A stretch of 62,640 nt of DNA, taken from Lachnospiraceae bacterium. Lineage in GTDB: Bacteria; Bacillota; Clostridia; Lachnospirales; Lachnospiraceae. The DNA lies in contig CAJTAL010000025.1 of assembly GCA_910574285.1 (NCBI GenBank), positions 1 to 62,640 of the forward strand, written 5' to 3'. This document shows positions 1 through 8,298 of the stretch, piece after piece (within the stretch, counting starts at the first letter, position 1; the number at the start of each line of letters is the position of its first letter). The notes below the pieces were generated by a model. The model was not told where the DNA came from, made no database searches, and saw nothing but the letters and a program-made list of their open reading frames with translations. The translations under genes were made by a program, and so were the position numbers.

Positions 1-161
1 TGGGGCATGCAGACATGAAAACAACAAGGGACTACTATACGTCACCATCGTTAGATCAAATGAGAGAAATCGCAAACAGAAGAAACAGTGTGATTCCGGA
101 AGAAGAACCATTATGGCCAGATGACGAAGATGAACTATCGCGGATTCTTGGATTAGACTAA
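1..161 (+). pseudogene. Tyrosine recombinase/integrase, C-terminal end (cut by window edge)
   Basis: The first full codon in frame begins at base 3 and the frame closes with TAA at 159-161. The visible residues begin GHADMKTTRDYYTS, which matches the LGH...TT..Y box that carries the catalytic tyrosine of phage-type integrases. This is followed by an acidic tail ending LSRILGLD. The rest of the gene lies outside the window, so whether it is intact is unknown. The short inverted and direct repeats immediately behind it (166-276) fit a recombinase lying at the end of its own element. The family call rests on this one motif. Confidence 0.65.
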
Positions 162-165
162 GGAC

Positions 166-276
166 TTTATACGAACTTTTCGTGATTAGATGTTTGGTGT
201 TTAGCGCATTCTCGTCAGGAAAGTTCGTATAAAAGCAGGGTTCGTATAAGATCCGTTACACGAACTTTCGTATAAG
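166..276. repeat. Inverted and direct repeats behind the recombinase
   Basis: A 14-bp perfect inverted repeat, TTTATACGAACTTT at 166-179 and its complement at 220-233, sits just after the recombinase stop. The 10-mer TTCGTATAA(A/G) recurs at 224-233, 241-250 and 267-276, and an ACGAACTTTCG block lies at 260-270. Clustered inverted and direct copies of one short motif next to a tyrosine recombinase are typical of recombinase arm or core sites. That function is inferred. No second end of the element is visible in the window. Confidence 0.6.
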
Positions 277-532
277 ATATCGAAGTTTTCTTTAAGGTAT
301 GTAAAAGCTACCTGAATCTCAGCAAGGAATGTAACTCCTTATCTTACGATGCAATGACCGCCCACACTGCAGTTGTTTTTACACGATATATGATGCTTTC
401 CCTCGAAAGCCGGGAATCTAACGACAGTCGTTCACTGGGTGAACTTTTTCTATACTTTTCTGACGAAATGTCTGATATCACATGGATACAGGCATTTCAA
501 ATGCTGCTTCAAATGTTCCGAACCATGCTTAG
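276..532 (+). pseudogene. IS4-like DDE transposase, 3' remnant
   Basis: The frame is open from 276 after a TAA at 273-275 and reads FFKVCKSYLNLSKE, then AMTAHTAVVFTRYMMLSLE, then a RTLGELF-like SRSLGELF segment and a TWIQAFQMLLQMF end. This is the C-terminal portion typical of Firmicutes IS4-family transposases. The N-terminal catalytic part is missing. Recognisable homology stops at about 530, where the sequence passes directly into a different transposase in another frame. It cannot encode a working enzyme. Confidence 0.6.
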
Positions 533-1150
533 TTGTACATGTATGAGAACAAAACGCATACGGTTGAACATCGCATTGTAAGTATCAGTCAGCCGTGGCT
601 GCGCCCGATCGTAAGGGGAAAAGCGAAAGCACCGGTAGAGTTTGGAGCGAAACTGGACTTAAGCATAGATGAGAAAGGTTATAGCCGGATTGAACAGATT
701 TCATTTGAAGCATACAATGAAAGTATTTACCTTCAGGAAGCGGTTATGAGATACTATAACCGGACTGGGCATTATCCAGAACGGATACTGGTAGATCAGA
801 TCTACAGGACCAGAGAAAACCGAAGGTTTTGTAAAAGCAAAGGGATTCGGATGTCTGGTCCCAAGCTGGGACGGCCAGGGAAGAAAAACCAGTCAAAGAT
901 AGAGAAGAAACAGGAATATCAAGATAATACGGACCGTATTGAAGTGAAACGGGAATTCAGTGTTGAAAAACATAGTTATGGCTTAGGATTAATCGTAACC
1001 AAACTGGAGGAAACCCAACTGACCTCAATAGCGTTATCGGTATTTACAGCGAACCTCTTCAAAATGCAGAGGAGGATTTTCTGCGCCTTGTTGAGTCTCT
1101 TAAGAGGCTTCCCCGAAGAGGTTTCGGGGAAGTTGGTAATAGTGGCTTAA
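533..1150 (+). pseudogene. IS5/IS1182-type transposase, C-terminal half
   Basis: This frame encodes about 205 residues. It contains RIVSISQPWLRPIVRGKAKAP, an AKLD(L) segment, RILVDQIYRTRENRRFC, SGPKLGRPGKK and a final block around EFSVEKHSYGLGLIVTKLEE and SIALSVFTANLF. This is the C-terminal half of a DDE transposase of the IS5/IS1182 group. The upstream half is absent: a TAG at 530-532 closes the frame just before the homology begins, and the preceding bases belong to the IS4-like remnant. The C-terminus appears complete. It is a fossil made by one element landing in or recombining with another. Confidence 0.7.
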
Positions 1151-1288
1151 TCAGCAGGCACTATATTAGTTAATTCTTCTCTATCACGCACATTTACATC
1201 TACATCATAATCTCTCGAAGGATAATCACTATTTAAAACTTTTACAATCAAATACATTCCTAAATTTTCTTGTACTTCAGCTTGGACC
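1147..1288 (-). pseudogene. Possible gene remnant upstream of transposon debris
   Basis: On the minus strand an open frame ends with TAA at 1147-1149 and reads LVQAEVQENLG followed by MYLIVKVLNSDYPSRDYDVD and an REELTNIVPAD end. It looks protein-like (alternating hydrophobic residues, acidic end) and could start at ATG 1257, giving 36 residues. No family is recognised. It occupies most of the gap between the transposase fossil and the polC stop. No polC terminator is visible in 1289-1342. Confidence 0.25.
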
Positions 1289-1342
1289 AGCCTATATGAA
1301 ACTTTTGACTATTTCTCATTTGCATGCAACCTCTTATCATTC

Positions 1343-4300
1343 TTACAGATCAAACAGGGACAATTGGTTCGATTCCGGCAGCCCCTTAAGGATCCCCAGA
1401 CTCACCATATAGTCTATCACCGTCTTACTCGCTTTCGTCCGCTGACGGAAATCGTCCAGCGACAGGTAAGGCCCGTCCTTCGACGCTTCCTCCACTGCTT
1501 CCGCCGCCTTGTCTCCCATTCCTTCGATGCTGACCAGAGGCGGCATCAGTTTTCCGTTCACAATCAGGAATTTCGACGCCTTTGCCTGGTAGATATCCAT
1601 TGGTTCAAACTCATATCCCCGGGCATACATCTCCTGCACCAGTCTCATATCCTTCATGGTATCCTGTTCCTTCTTGCTTAAGGTGCTCGAACGCCTGTTA
1701 TAATCGTCGATATGCCGGTTCAGGTTCTCCTTCCCCTGACACATCAGCTCATAGGAAAACGCGTCCGCGCGGATTCCGAAATAAGCGCCGTAATATGCCA
1801 GCGGATAATTGATCTTACAATACGCGATCCGGTATGCCATCATGACATACGCCGCCGCATGGGCTTTCGGGAACATATACTTGATCTTCTCACAGGACCA
1901 GACATACCAGTCCGGCACGTCATGGGCTTTCATATCCTCTTTGAACTGCGGCCACTCCTTGCATTTCCCCTTCGCCACAGCCCCTTTCCTGACTCTCTCC
2001 ATGATGGTAAATGACTGTTCGGAATCCATTCCCTTATTGATCAGATAAGTCATAATATCATCACGGGTACAGATCGCCGTGGAGATCGTCGCCTTCCCGG
2101 AGCGGATCAGTTCCTGCGCGTTATTAAGCCACACATCTGTCCCATGGGACAGTCCTGAGATACGGATCAGGTCCGACAGGGTCTGGGGTTTCGTGTCCAC
2201 CACCATCTGTATAACGAAGTCCGTTCCGAACTCCGGTATCCCAAGACACCCTACCGGACATCCTCCGATATCATCCGGCGTGATGCCAAGAGCCGACGTA
2301 TCGTGGAACAGAGAGATTACCCCCTTATCGTCCAGCGGAATCTTTGTGGCGACAAATTTATTGTCTGTCTCATTATATTCATTCTCCATCGCCGGGGAAC
2401 TGATATACTCCTCCAGCGTTTTGATCATCGTCGGATCATCATGGCCCAGGATATCCAGTTTCAGCAGATTGTGGTCGATGGAATGATAGTCGAAATGAGT
2501 GGTCACGATATCCGTATTCATATCATTTGCCGGATGCTGTACCGGCGTAAAGGTATTGATCTCCTCCCCGAGAGGAAGCACGATGATACCGCCCGGATGC
2601 TGCCCGGTGCTTCTGCGGATCCCCGTACAGCCAAGCACGATACGGTCAATCTCACATTTGCGTTTGCCCTGTCCCCGCTCGATAAAATAATTCTTCACAT
2701 AGCCAAACGCCGTCTTATCCGCCAGCGTCCCGATGGTTCCTGCCCGATAGGTCTGGCCAGCCCCGAATATGACCTCCGTATATTTATGCGCAAGACTCTG
2801 ATAATCTCCGGAGAAATTCAGATCGATATCCGGCTCCTTATTTCCCTTGAATCCAAGGAATGTCTCGAAGGGGATGTCGAACCCGTCCTTCAACAGAGGC
2901 TCACCGCATACGGGACAGGGTTTATCCGGCATGTCCCATCCACACCCTCCGGCATATTTTCTCACTTCCTCGGAATCAAAATCACTGTAATGGCATTTCT
3001 TACAATAATAATGAGGACTTAGGGGATTCACCTCCGTGATACCCGCCATCGTAGCGACGAAAGAAGAACCGACGGAACCTCTGGAACCCACCAGATAGCC
3101 GTCTTCGTTGGATTTCCACACTAATTTCTGCGCGATGATATACATTACGGCAAATCCGTTGGAAATGATGGAATTCAGTTCCCTCTCCAACCGCTCCGTC
3201 ACCACAGGCGGCAAGTCCTTTCCGTACATAGAATGGGCTTTCTGATAACAGATCTCCCGCAGCAGTTTATCCGAATCCGGGATCACCGGCGGGCATTTGT
3301 CCGGCCGCACAGGCGTGATCCGCTCTACCATATCCGCGATCCGGCAGGGATTATCGATCACGACCTCCCTGGCTTTCGCGGAGCCAAGATACTCGAATTC
3401 CTCCAACATCTCATCCGTCGTACGCAGAAACAGCGGCGACTGCTTGTCTGCATCGCCGAATCCTTTTCCCGCCATGATGATCCGGCGGTATACCTCGTCC
3501 CCCGGGTCCATAAAATGTACGTCGCAGGTTCCTACTACCAGCTTGTTAAACCGCTCCCCTAATTCCACGATTTTCCGGTTCAGCTCCTTTAGATCTTCTT
3601 CATTCTGAACCTTTGTTATCTTCTCGCTGTCGATCATGAACCGGTTATTCCCAAGAGGCTGGATCTCCAGATAGTCATAGAAATTCACGATCTTCGCAAT
3701 CCGCTCCTCCGACTTCTCGTTCAAGAGCGCCTGGTAGAGTTCTCCCGCCTCGCAGGCGCTTCCCACAATCAGCCCCTCTCTGTACCTGGAAAGCTCGCTC
3801 TTTGGAATTCTCGGTCTGCGGGCATAATATTCCAGATGAGATTTGGACACCAATGTGTAGAGGTTCACTCTGCCCACCTCATTCTTCGCAAGAATGATCA
3901 CGTGATATGTCGGCAGCTTCCTGACCGCATCCGCATTGTTGGAGCCAAACTGATTCAGCTTCATAAGATCCGTAATGCCCTGCTCCCGAAGCATCTCGAT
4001 AAACTTTACGAATATCTCTGCCGTCGCCCCGGCATCATCCACCGCGCGGTGATGATTCTCCAAAGAGATATGAAGGGCGTTCGCCACAACATTAAGCTTG
4101 TATTTGGACAGGGTCGGAAGCAGGATTCTCGCCATGGCAACCGTATCCACATAAGTAAAATCCGGCATGATGTCCTGATATCTGCAGTTCTGTTCGATGA
4201 AACCTACGTCAAAGGACGCGTTATGCGCCACAAGCGCCGCATCCCCGATAAATGCAAGGAAATCCGGAAGTACAGTCTCGATATCCGGCGCTTCTAAGAC

Positions 4301-5944
4301 CATCTCATCGGTAATGCTGGTAAGCTGTGTAATCTGAAAGGGAATCGGTACTTTGGGATTGACAAAGGAGCTGAACTTCTCCGTGATCTTCCCCTTTTCT
4401 ACCTTCACGGCGCCGATCTCAATAATCTTGTCTTTCACCGGGCTGAATCCGGTCGTCTCAAGATCGAATACCACATAAGTATCATTCAGAGACTGTCCCT
4501 TCTCATTCACTGCCACATCCGTCAGATCATCCACCAGATAACCTTCCACACCATAGATCACCTTAAACGGATCGTCCTTATCCAGCGACTCAATGTAATG
4601 GTTCGCATCCGGGAATGACTGCACCACGCCATGATCCGTGATCGCCAGCGCCTTATGCCCCCAGTCGTGGGCTCTCTTTAGCAGATCCTTCACCTCTGTC
4701 ACACCGTCCATGTCGCTCATCTTCGTATGACAATGAAGTTCCACCCTCTTCTTCGGCGCGGTATCCTTCCGGGATTCCGTAAAATCACTGATCTTTCGGA
4801 TGCCCGCCACCGACGAGATCACCAGCTCCCCGTCGAATTTATCGATATTCGTCACGCCTTTGATCTTCAAAAAAGCCCCTGCCTTCACCTCGCTTAAGAT
4901 ATCCGGAAGACGGTCATTCTGCATGAACAATTTAATCGTGATCGTATCTGTGAAATCCGTCACGGAAAAGATAACGATCGTCTTCTCGTTACGGATCTCA
5001 CGGGTATCAAAACTAATCACCTTCCCGCGGAAGGTGATCTCACCCATCTCGCCTACAACCTGGGAGAGCTCTATCGGATCATCGTCAAAATCACGGCCAT
5101 AGACCAGATTCGGATCATCGGAAGACTTTCCCCAGCCGCCTCTTTGCGGACCTTTTGAGAATCTCTTCGCTCCTCCAAAGGACTTATCGGATTGAGGCGC
5201 CCTGCCGCCGGACTTCCGGGAAGTTCCCTCTCTGGATGCGTCGCCGGAAGCGCCCTTTAATATACCGGCTTTCTGACTGTCTGCGTTCTGCCCTGACGCC
5301 CCGGCGCCGATATTTTCTTTCTCCTTTGGCGGATACTCCTCTCCTGCTGCCTGTTCTTTCTGGATCGCCGCATTGTTCTTAAGAATCTCTTCTACTTCCT
5401 GCTTCAGCTTAACGTCGTTATATTTTAAAGCGCTCTCCTTTGGCTTCTCATACTGGACTTTTATCTCAATCGGCCGGCAGAACCTATGGCGGAATACTTC
5501 CGTCAGATAGGTTGTGATCGCTTCTTTTTTCCCCTGTGCTACGATCGAATCCCGAAGCGTAAGGCACAGGATATTCTCATCTTCAAACTCATAACTGGAA
5601 TTCTGGAGCACGCTGCGCTCCACCACGCTGCGCCGGTCAAGTTCCAGCAGGAAACTGTCAAAATATTCATCCATCAGGTTTTCCGGAGTATACTGTTCGG
5701 ACAAGTCATACCGCTCTTTCACCTCTACCTGTATATAGCTGCGGCCGAACAACTGCTCCTTGAGCCTGCGCTCTATCTCATAGACACATTTCTTCCTGAG
5801 GAGATGCCTGCAGCACAGGTGTACTTTGATAAAATCCCGGTCAGAATTCGTCGTCACCTTGCTGACCTCCACTCCCTCGAACATGCGGCGGAGCTCATCG
5901 TCTACTTTCAGTGTAGGAAATACTTCAAAGAATGGTTTACTCAT
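1343..5944 (-). CDS. polC: DNA polymerase III alpha subunit, PolC type
   Basis: Replicative DNA polymerase of low-GC Gram-positives with its own 3'-5' proofreading exonuclease; 1533 residues, slightly longer than the usual 1430-1450. Order: N-terminal domain; a low-complexity G/S/K-rich linker at about 195-275 (likely the source of the extra length); OB fold about 300-390; PHP domain starting at HCHTKMSD (about 404); DEDDh exonuclease inserted in PHP with FDLETTG (D494, E496), HNASFD (D579) and HHRAVDD (H631-D636); a four-cysteine zinc region (CKKCHYSD ... CPVCGEP); and the polymerase core with GSRGSVGSSF and KEPDIDLNF. The start ATG overlaps the ispG stop by 8 bp, so the two are translationally coupled. 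The gene appears intact. Confidence 0.97.
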   Translation of the reverse strand: MSKPFFEVFPTLKVDDELRRMFEGVEVSKVTTNSDRDFIKVHLCCRHLLRKKCVYEIERRLKEQLFGRSYIQVEVKERYDLSEQYTPENLMDEYFDSFLLELDRRSVVERSVLQNSSYEFEDENILCLTLRDSIVAQGKKEAITTYLTEVFRHRFCRPIEIKVQYEKPKESALKYNDVKLKQEVEEILKNNAAIQKEQAAGEEYPPKEKENIGAGASGQNADSQKAGILKGASGDASREGTSRKSGGRAPQSDKSFGGAKRFSKGPQRGGWGKSSDDPNLVYGRDFDDDPIELSQVVGEMGEITFRGKVISFDTREIRNEKTIVIFSVTDFTDTITIKLFMQNDRLPDILSEVKAGAFLKIKGVTNIDKFDGELVISSVAGIRKISDFTESRKDTAPKKRVELHCHTKMSDMDGVTEVKDLLKRAHDWGHKALAITDHGVVQSFPDANHYIESLDKDDPFKVIYGVEGYLVDDLTDVAVNEKGQSLNDTYVVFDLETTGFSPVKDKIIEIGAVKVEKGKITEKFSSFVNPKVPIPFQITQLTSITDEMVLEAPDIETVLPDFLAFIGDAALVAHNASFDVGFIEQNCRYQDIMPDFTYVDTVAMARILLPTLSKYKLNVVANALHISLENHHRAVDDAGATAEIFVKFIEMLREQGITDLMKLNQFGSNNADAVRKLPTYHVIILAKNEVGRVNLYTLVSKSHLEYYARRPRIPKSELSRYREGLIVGSACEAGELYQALLNEKSEERIAKIVNFYDYLEIQPLGNNRFMIDSEKITKVQNEEDLKELNRKIVELGERFNKLVVGTCDVHFMDPGDEVYRRIIMAGKGFGDADKQSPLFLRTTDEMLEEFEYLGSAKAREVVIDNPCRIADMVERITPVRPDKCPPVIPDSDKLLREICYQKAHSMYGKDLPPVVTERLERELNSIISNGFAVMYIIAQKLVWKSNEDGYLVGSRGSVGSSFVATMAGITEVNPLSPHYYCKKCHYSDFDSEEVRKYAGGCGWDMPDKPCPVCGEPLLKDGFDIPFETFLGFKGNKEPDIDLNFSGDYQSLAHKYTEVIFGAGQTYRAGTIGTLADKTAFGYVKNYFIERGQGKRKCEIDRIVLGCTGIRRSTGQHPGGIIVLPLGEEINTFTPVQHPANDMNTDIVTTHFDYHSIDHNLLKLDILGHDDPTMIKTLEEYISSPAMENEYNETDNKFVATKIPLDDKGVISLFHDTSALGITPDDIGGCPVGCLGIPEFGTDFVIQMVVDTKPQTLSDLIRISGLSHGTDVWLNNAQELIRSGKATISTAICTRDDIMTYLINKGMDSEQSFTIMERVRKGAVAKGKCKEWPQFKEDMKAHDVPDWYVWSCEKIKYMFPKAHAAAYVMMAYRIAYCKINYPLAYYGAYFGIRADAFSYELMCQGKENLNRHIDDYNRRSSTLSKKEQDTMKDMRLVQEMYARGYEFEPMDIYQAKASKFLIVNGKLMPPLVSIEGMGDKAAEAVEEASKDGPYLSLDDFRQRTKASKTVIDYMVSLGILKGLPESNQLSLFDL

Positions 5945-6992
5945 TCCAATTCAACAACTCCTGTCTCAATGTCTCTAACAACTGATCTTCTCTTACCTTC
6001 TTTACGATCTCGCCTTTCTTGATCAGCAGACCTTCGCCGATACCGCCTGCGATGCCGATATCGGCCTCCTTCGCCTCCCCCGGTCCGTTTACCACGCAGC
6101 CCATAACAGCCACCTTGATATCCAGCGGAATATCCGCGACCATCTGCTCCACCTGATTTGCAAGACCGATCAGATCAATCTTCGTCCTTCCGCAGGTTGG
6201 ACAGGACACCACCTCGATACCGCCCCTCCTAAGCCCCAGCGTCTTAAGAATCAGTTTCGCGGACTTGATCTCTTCCACCGGATCTCCTGTCAGGGATACC
6301 CGAACCGTATCACCGATTCCCTGATTCAGAATCAGCCCCAATCCGACCGAAGACTTGATATTTCCTGCCAGAAGCGTCCCCGCTTCCGTAATGCCTACGT
6401 GGAGAGGATACGGACACTCCCTGGCAATCAGTTCATGCGCTTTTACGCACATCATAACATCCGACGATTTGATACTGACCACCAGGTTGTCATATCCCAT
6501 TCTCTCGATCATATGTACCTTATCCATGGCGCTTTCCACCAGTCCCTCTGCTGTCACGCCGCCATATCGCTCCACCAGGGACTTCTCCAAAGATCCGCTG
6601 TTGACCCCTACCCGGATCGGCACACGGTATTCCTTCGCCTTATCCACTACAGCCTGTACCCTGCTCTCATCCCCGATATTTCCCGGATTGATCCTGATCT
6701 TGTCCGCCCCGTGCTCAATCGCCGCAACAGCAAGCCGGTAATCGAAATGAATATCCGCCACCAACGGAATATGAATCTTCTCCTTGATTCCTGCAATCGC
6801 CTGCGCCGCTTCCATCGTCGGCACGGCGCAGCGGATGATCTCACACCCTGCTCTCTCAAGCGCAAGTATCTGCGCTACTGTTCTTTCCACATCTTCCGTC
6901 TTCGTATTTGTCATAGACTGAATCGCGACAGGACTCCCTCCCCCGATCACAACATCCCCGATCCGAACCTTCCTCGTCTCATCTCTATACAT
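5937..6992 (-). CDS. ispG: 4-hydroxy-3-methylbut-2-enyl diphosphate synthase (flavodoxin/ferredoxin)
   Basis: Converts methylerythritol cyclodiphosphate to HMBPP in the MEP isoprenoid pathway, using a 4Fe-4S cluster. The N-terminus (VVIGGGSPVAIQSMTNTKTE) and the cluster region (SCPTCGR, then GCVVNGPGEAKEADIGIAGG) are diagnostic. ATG 6992 is preferred because it matches the family N-terminus MYRDETRKV; a GTG at 7001 is also possible. The product is 351 residues, the usual length. In many Clostridia this gene follows dxr and rseP. Here the upstream neighbour is instead an accessory island, which suggests an insertion or rearrangement at about 7000. polC follows with an 8-bp overlap. Confidence 0.95.
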   Translation of the reverse strand: MYRDETRKVRIGDVVIGGGSPVAIQSMTNTKTEDVERTVAQILALERAGCEIIRCAVPTMEAAQAIAGIKEKIHIPLVADIHFDYRLAVAAIEHGADKIRINPGNIGDESRVQAVVDKAKEYRVPIRVGVNSGSLEKSLVERYGGVTAEGLVESAMDKVHMIERMGYDNLVVSIKSSDVMMCVKAHELIARECPYPLHVGITEAGTLLAGNIKSSVGLGLILNQGIGDTVRVSLTGDPVEEIKSAKLILKTLGLRRGGIEVVSCPTCGRTKIDLIGLANQVEQMVADIPLDIKVAVMGCVVNGPGEAKEADIGIAGGIGEGLLIKKGEIVKKVREDQLLETLRQELLNWNE

Positions 6993-6997
6993 ACCTC

Positions 6998-7144
6998 TCA
7001 CTGCTCCTTCCTTCTCTGAGAATATTCCGCCCGCATAATTACAACCGTCTCCACATGTTCACCGTTGTCCAAACCTATACTTAAATCATTTTCAATAATC
7101 GGTAGCTTAAACCGAATTGATTTAAGCCACTGACTATTAATCAC
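6998..7144 (-). pseudogene. Short orphan reading frame ending at ispG
   Basis: An open frame from GTG 7144 to TGA 6998-7000 encodes about 48 residues: VINSQWLKSIRFKLPIIE, then GLDNGEHVETVVIM and RAEYSQRRKEQ. The EHVETVV stretch resembles the HVETVVLLS motif near the end of RlmD-type rRNA methyltransferases, and other remnants of that family lie at 10009 and 11637. The identification is weak. It may be a junction product of two unrelated ends. The rest of the 7145-7198 gap shows only a short GTGCAAC...GTTGCAC inverted repeat (about 7160-7178). Confidence 0.25.
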
Positions 7145-7198
7145 AGCTATTATCCCATTTGTGCAACGACCGTTGCACTTTTTCTATCAATTTTGCCG

Positions 7199-8275
7199 TT
7201 ATTCCAATTCTCTTTCTATTTCCTCAATAGAAGGCAAACTACTCTGCAGCTCCTCTGGCAAAGATTGCGTAAGCTGATTTTGCCACTCTGCTACACCAAT
7301 CGGGTTCTGATAACCAGACAAAGAGTATTCTACCACAGTTTTATTCTTACCCTTAACCAATAAAAGTCCAATTGTTGGTTTATCATCAGGATGGCACAAA
7401 ATATCATTTACTATATTCTGATACATATTTAATTGGCTGATAAATCCTGGTTCAAAATCACAGGCTTTCAATTCTACCACAACATAACAACGCAATTTCA
7501 AGTGATAGAACAAAAGATCCAAATAAAAATCCTGCCCTCCAACCTCTAAATGAACCTGCCGACCAACAAATGCAAATCCTTGTCCCAATTCTAACAGAAA
7601 GCTTTGAATATGCTCTGTTAGTTTCTGTTCTATTTCCACTTCACGTCTTGGCATATCGGTTCCCAAAAAATCAAATAGATAAGGATCTTTAAATATCTGA
7701 TTCGCCATATCAGAATCAAGCGGCGGCAGTGCCGCAGGAAAATTGTTGACGGTTTTTCCAGTACGTTCCATTAATCTGCTTTGTATCTGTAACTCAAGTA
7801 TTGTTTTACTCCAGCCATTTTCTATTGTTTTACCGGCATACCATATGCGTTCTTCTTGTGTTTTCAATTTATCCATTAGAGTAATATTTGTCCGCCACGG
7901 TATTTGTGCAACGACTCGTTGCACTATTTTCTCATCCAACCAACACTGCGCGAATTTGCGCATATACTTAATATTGCGCGGAGAAAAGCCTGACATTTCT
8001 GGAAAAGCAATTTTCAAATCCTTTGACATACGGTCAATGACCTTTGTGCCCCATCCCTCTTCCTCTTGTTTTTTCAAAATAGCCCTGCCAATATTCCAAT
8101 AAAGGCAAATCATACTTCTATTGGCATTCATTACAACAGAAACTCTCTGCTTTTGAATTTCTTTTTTGATTTCTTCTATAAATTGCAAATAACTATCACT
8201 CATTTCAGAAAGATTTGGAGCAACTGGAAAAATCACTCCTTCTTTATCTTTTCCCATACGCTTTCGTTTATCCAT
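7199..8275 (-). CDS. PDDEXK nuclease domain protein, DUF1016/YhcG family
   Basis: 358 residues. The N-terminal half (about 25-190) has the helical DUF1016 layout with VVMNANRSMICLYWNIGR, FPEMSGFSPRNIKYMRKFA and PWRTNITLMDKL. The C-terminal half is a restriction-endonuclease fold with FVGRQVHLEVGGQDFYLD (D253), VVVELK (E268, K270) and SQLNMYQN. The active-site residues are all present, so it should be a functional metal-dependent nuclease. Its biological role is not established; relatives turn up in mobile and defence loci. A clear ribosome site (AAGGAGAGCG) precedes ATG 8275. It lies 23 bp after the AIPR gene, so the two form an operon. It is richer in A+T than the polC region. Confidence 0.85.
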   Translation of the reverse strand: MDKRKRMGKDKEGVIFPVAPNLSEMSDSYLQFIEEIKKEIQKQRVSVVMNANRSMICLYWNIGRAILKKQEEEGWGTKVIDRMSKDLKIAFPEMSGFSPRNIKYMRKFAQCWLDEKIVQRVVAQIPWRTNITLMDKLKTQEERIWYAGKTIENGWSKTILELQIQSRLMERTGKTVNNFPAALPPLDSDMANQIFKDPYLFDFLGTDMPRREVEIEQKLTEHIQSFLLELGQGFAFVGRQVHLEVGGQDFYLDLLFYHLKLRCYVVVELKACDFEPGFISQLNMYQNIVNDILCHPDDKPTIGLLLVKGKNKTVVEYSLSGYQNPIGVAEWQNQLTQSLPEELQSSLPSIEEIERELE

Positions 8276-8298
8276 AAACGCTCTCCTTTATCTATTCT

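Noticed and set aside
2303-3022. Plus-strand frame of 239 codons inside polC
   Set aside because: Antisense shadow of the PolC polymerase core; no ribosome site and no recognisable motif. Many similar shadows occur over carB, relA and secDF.
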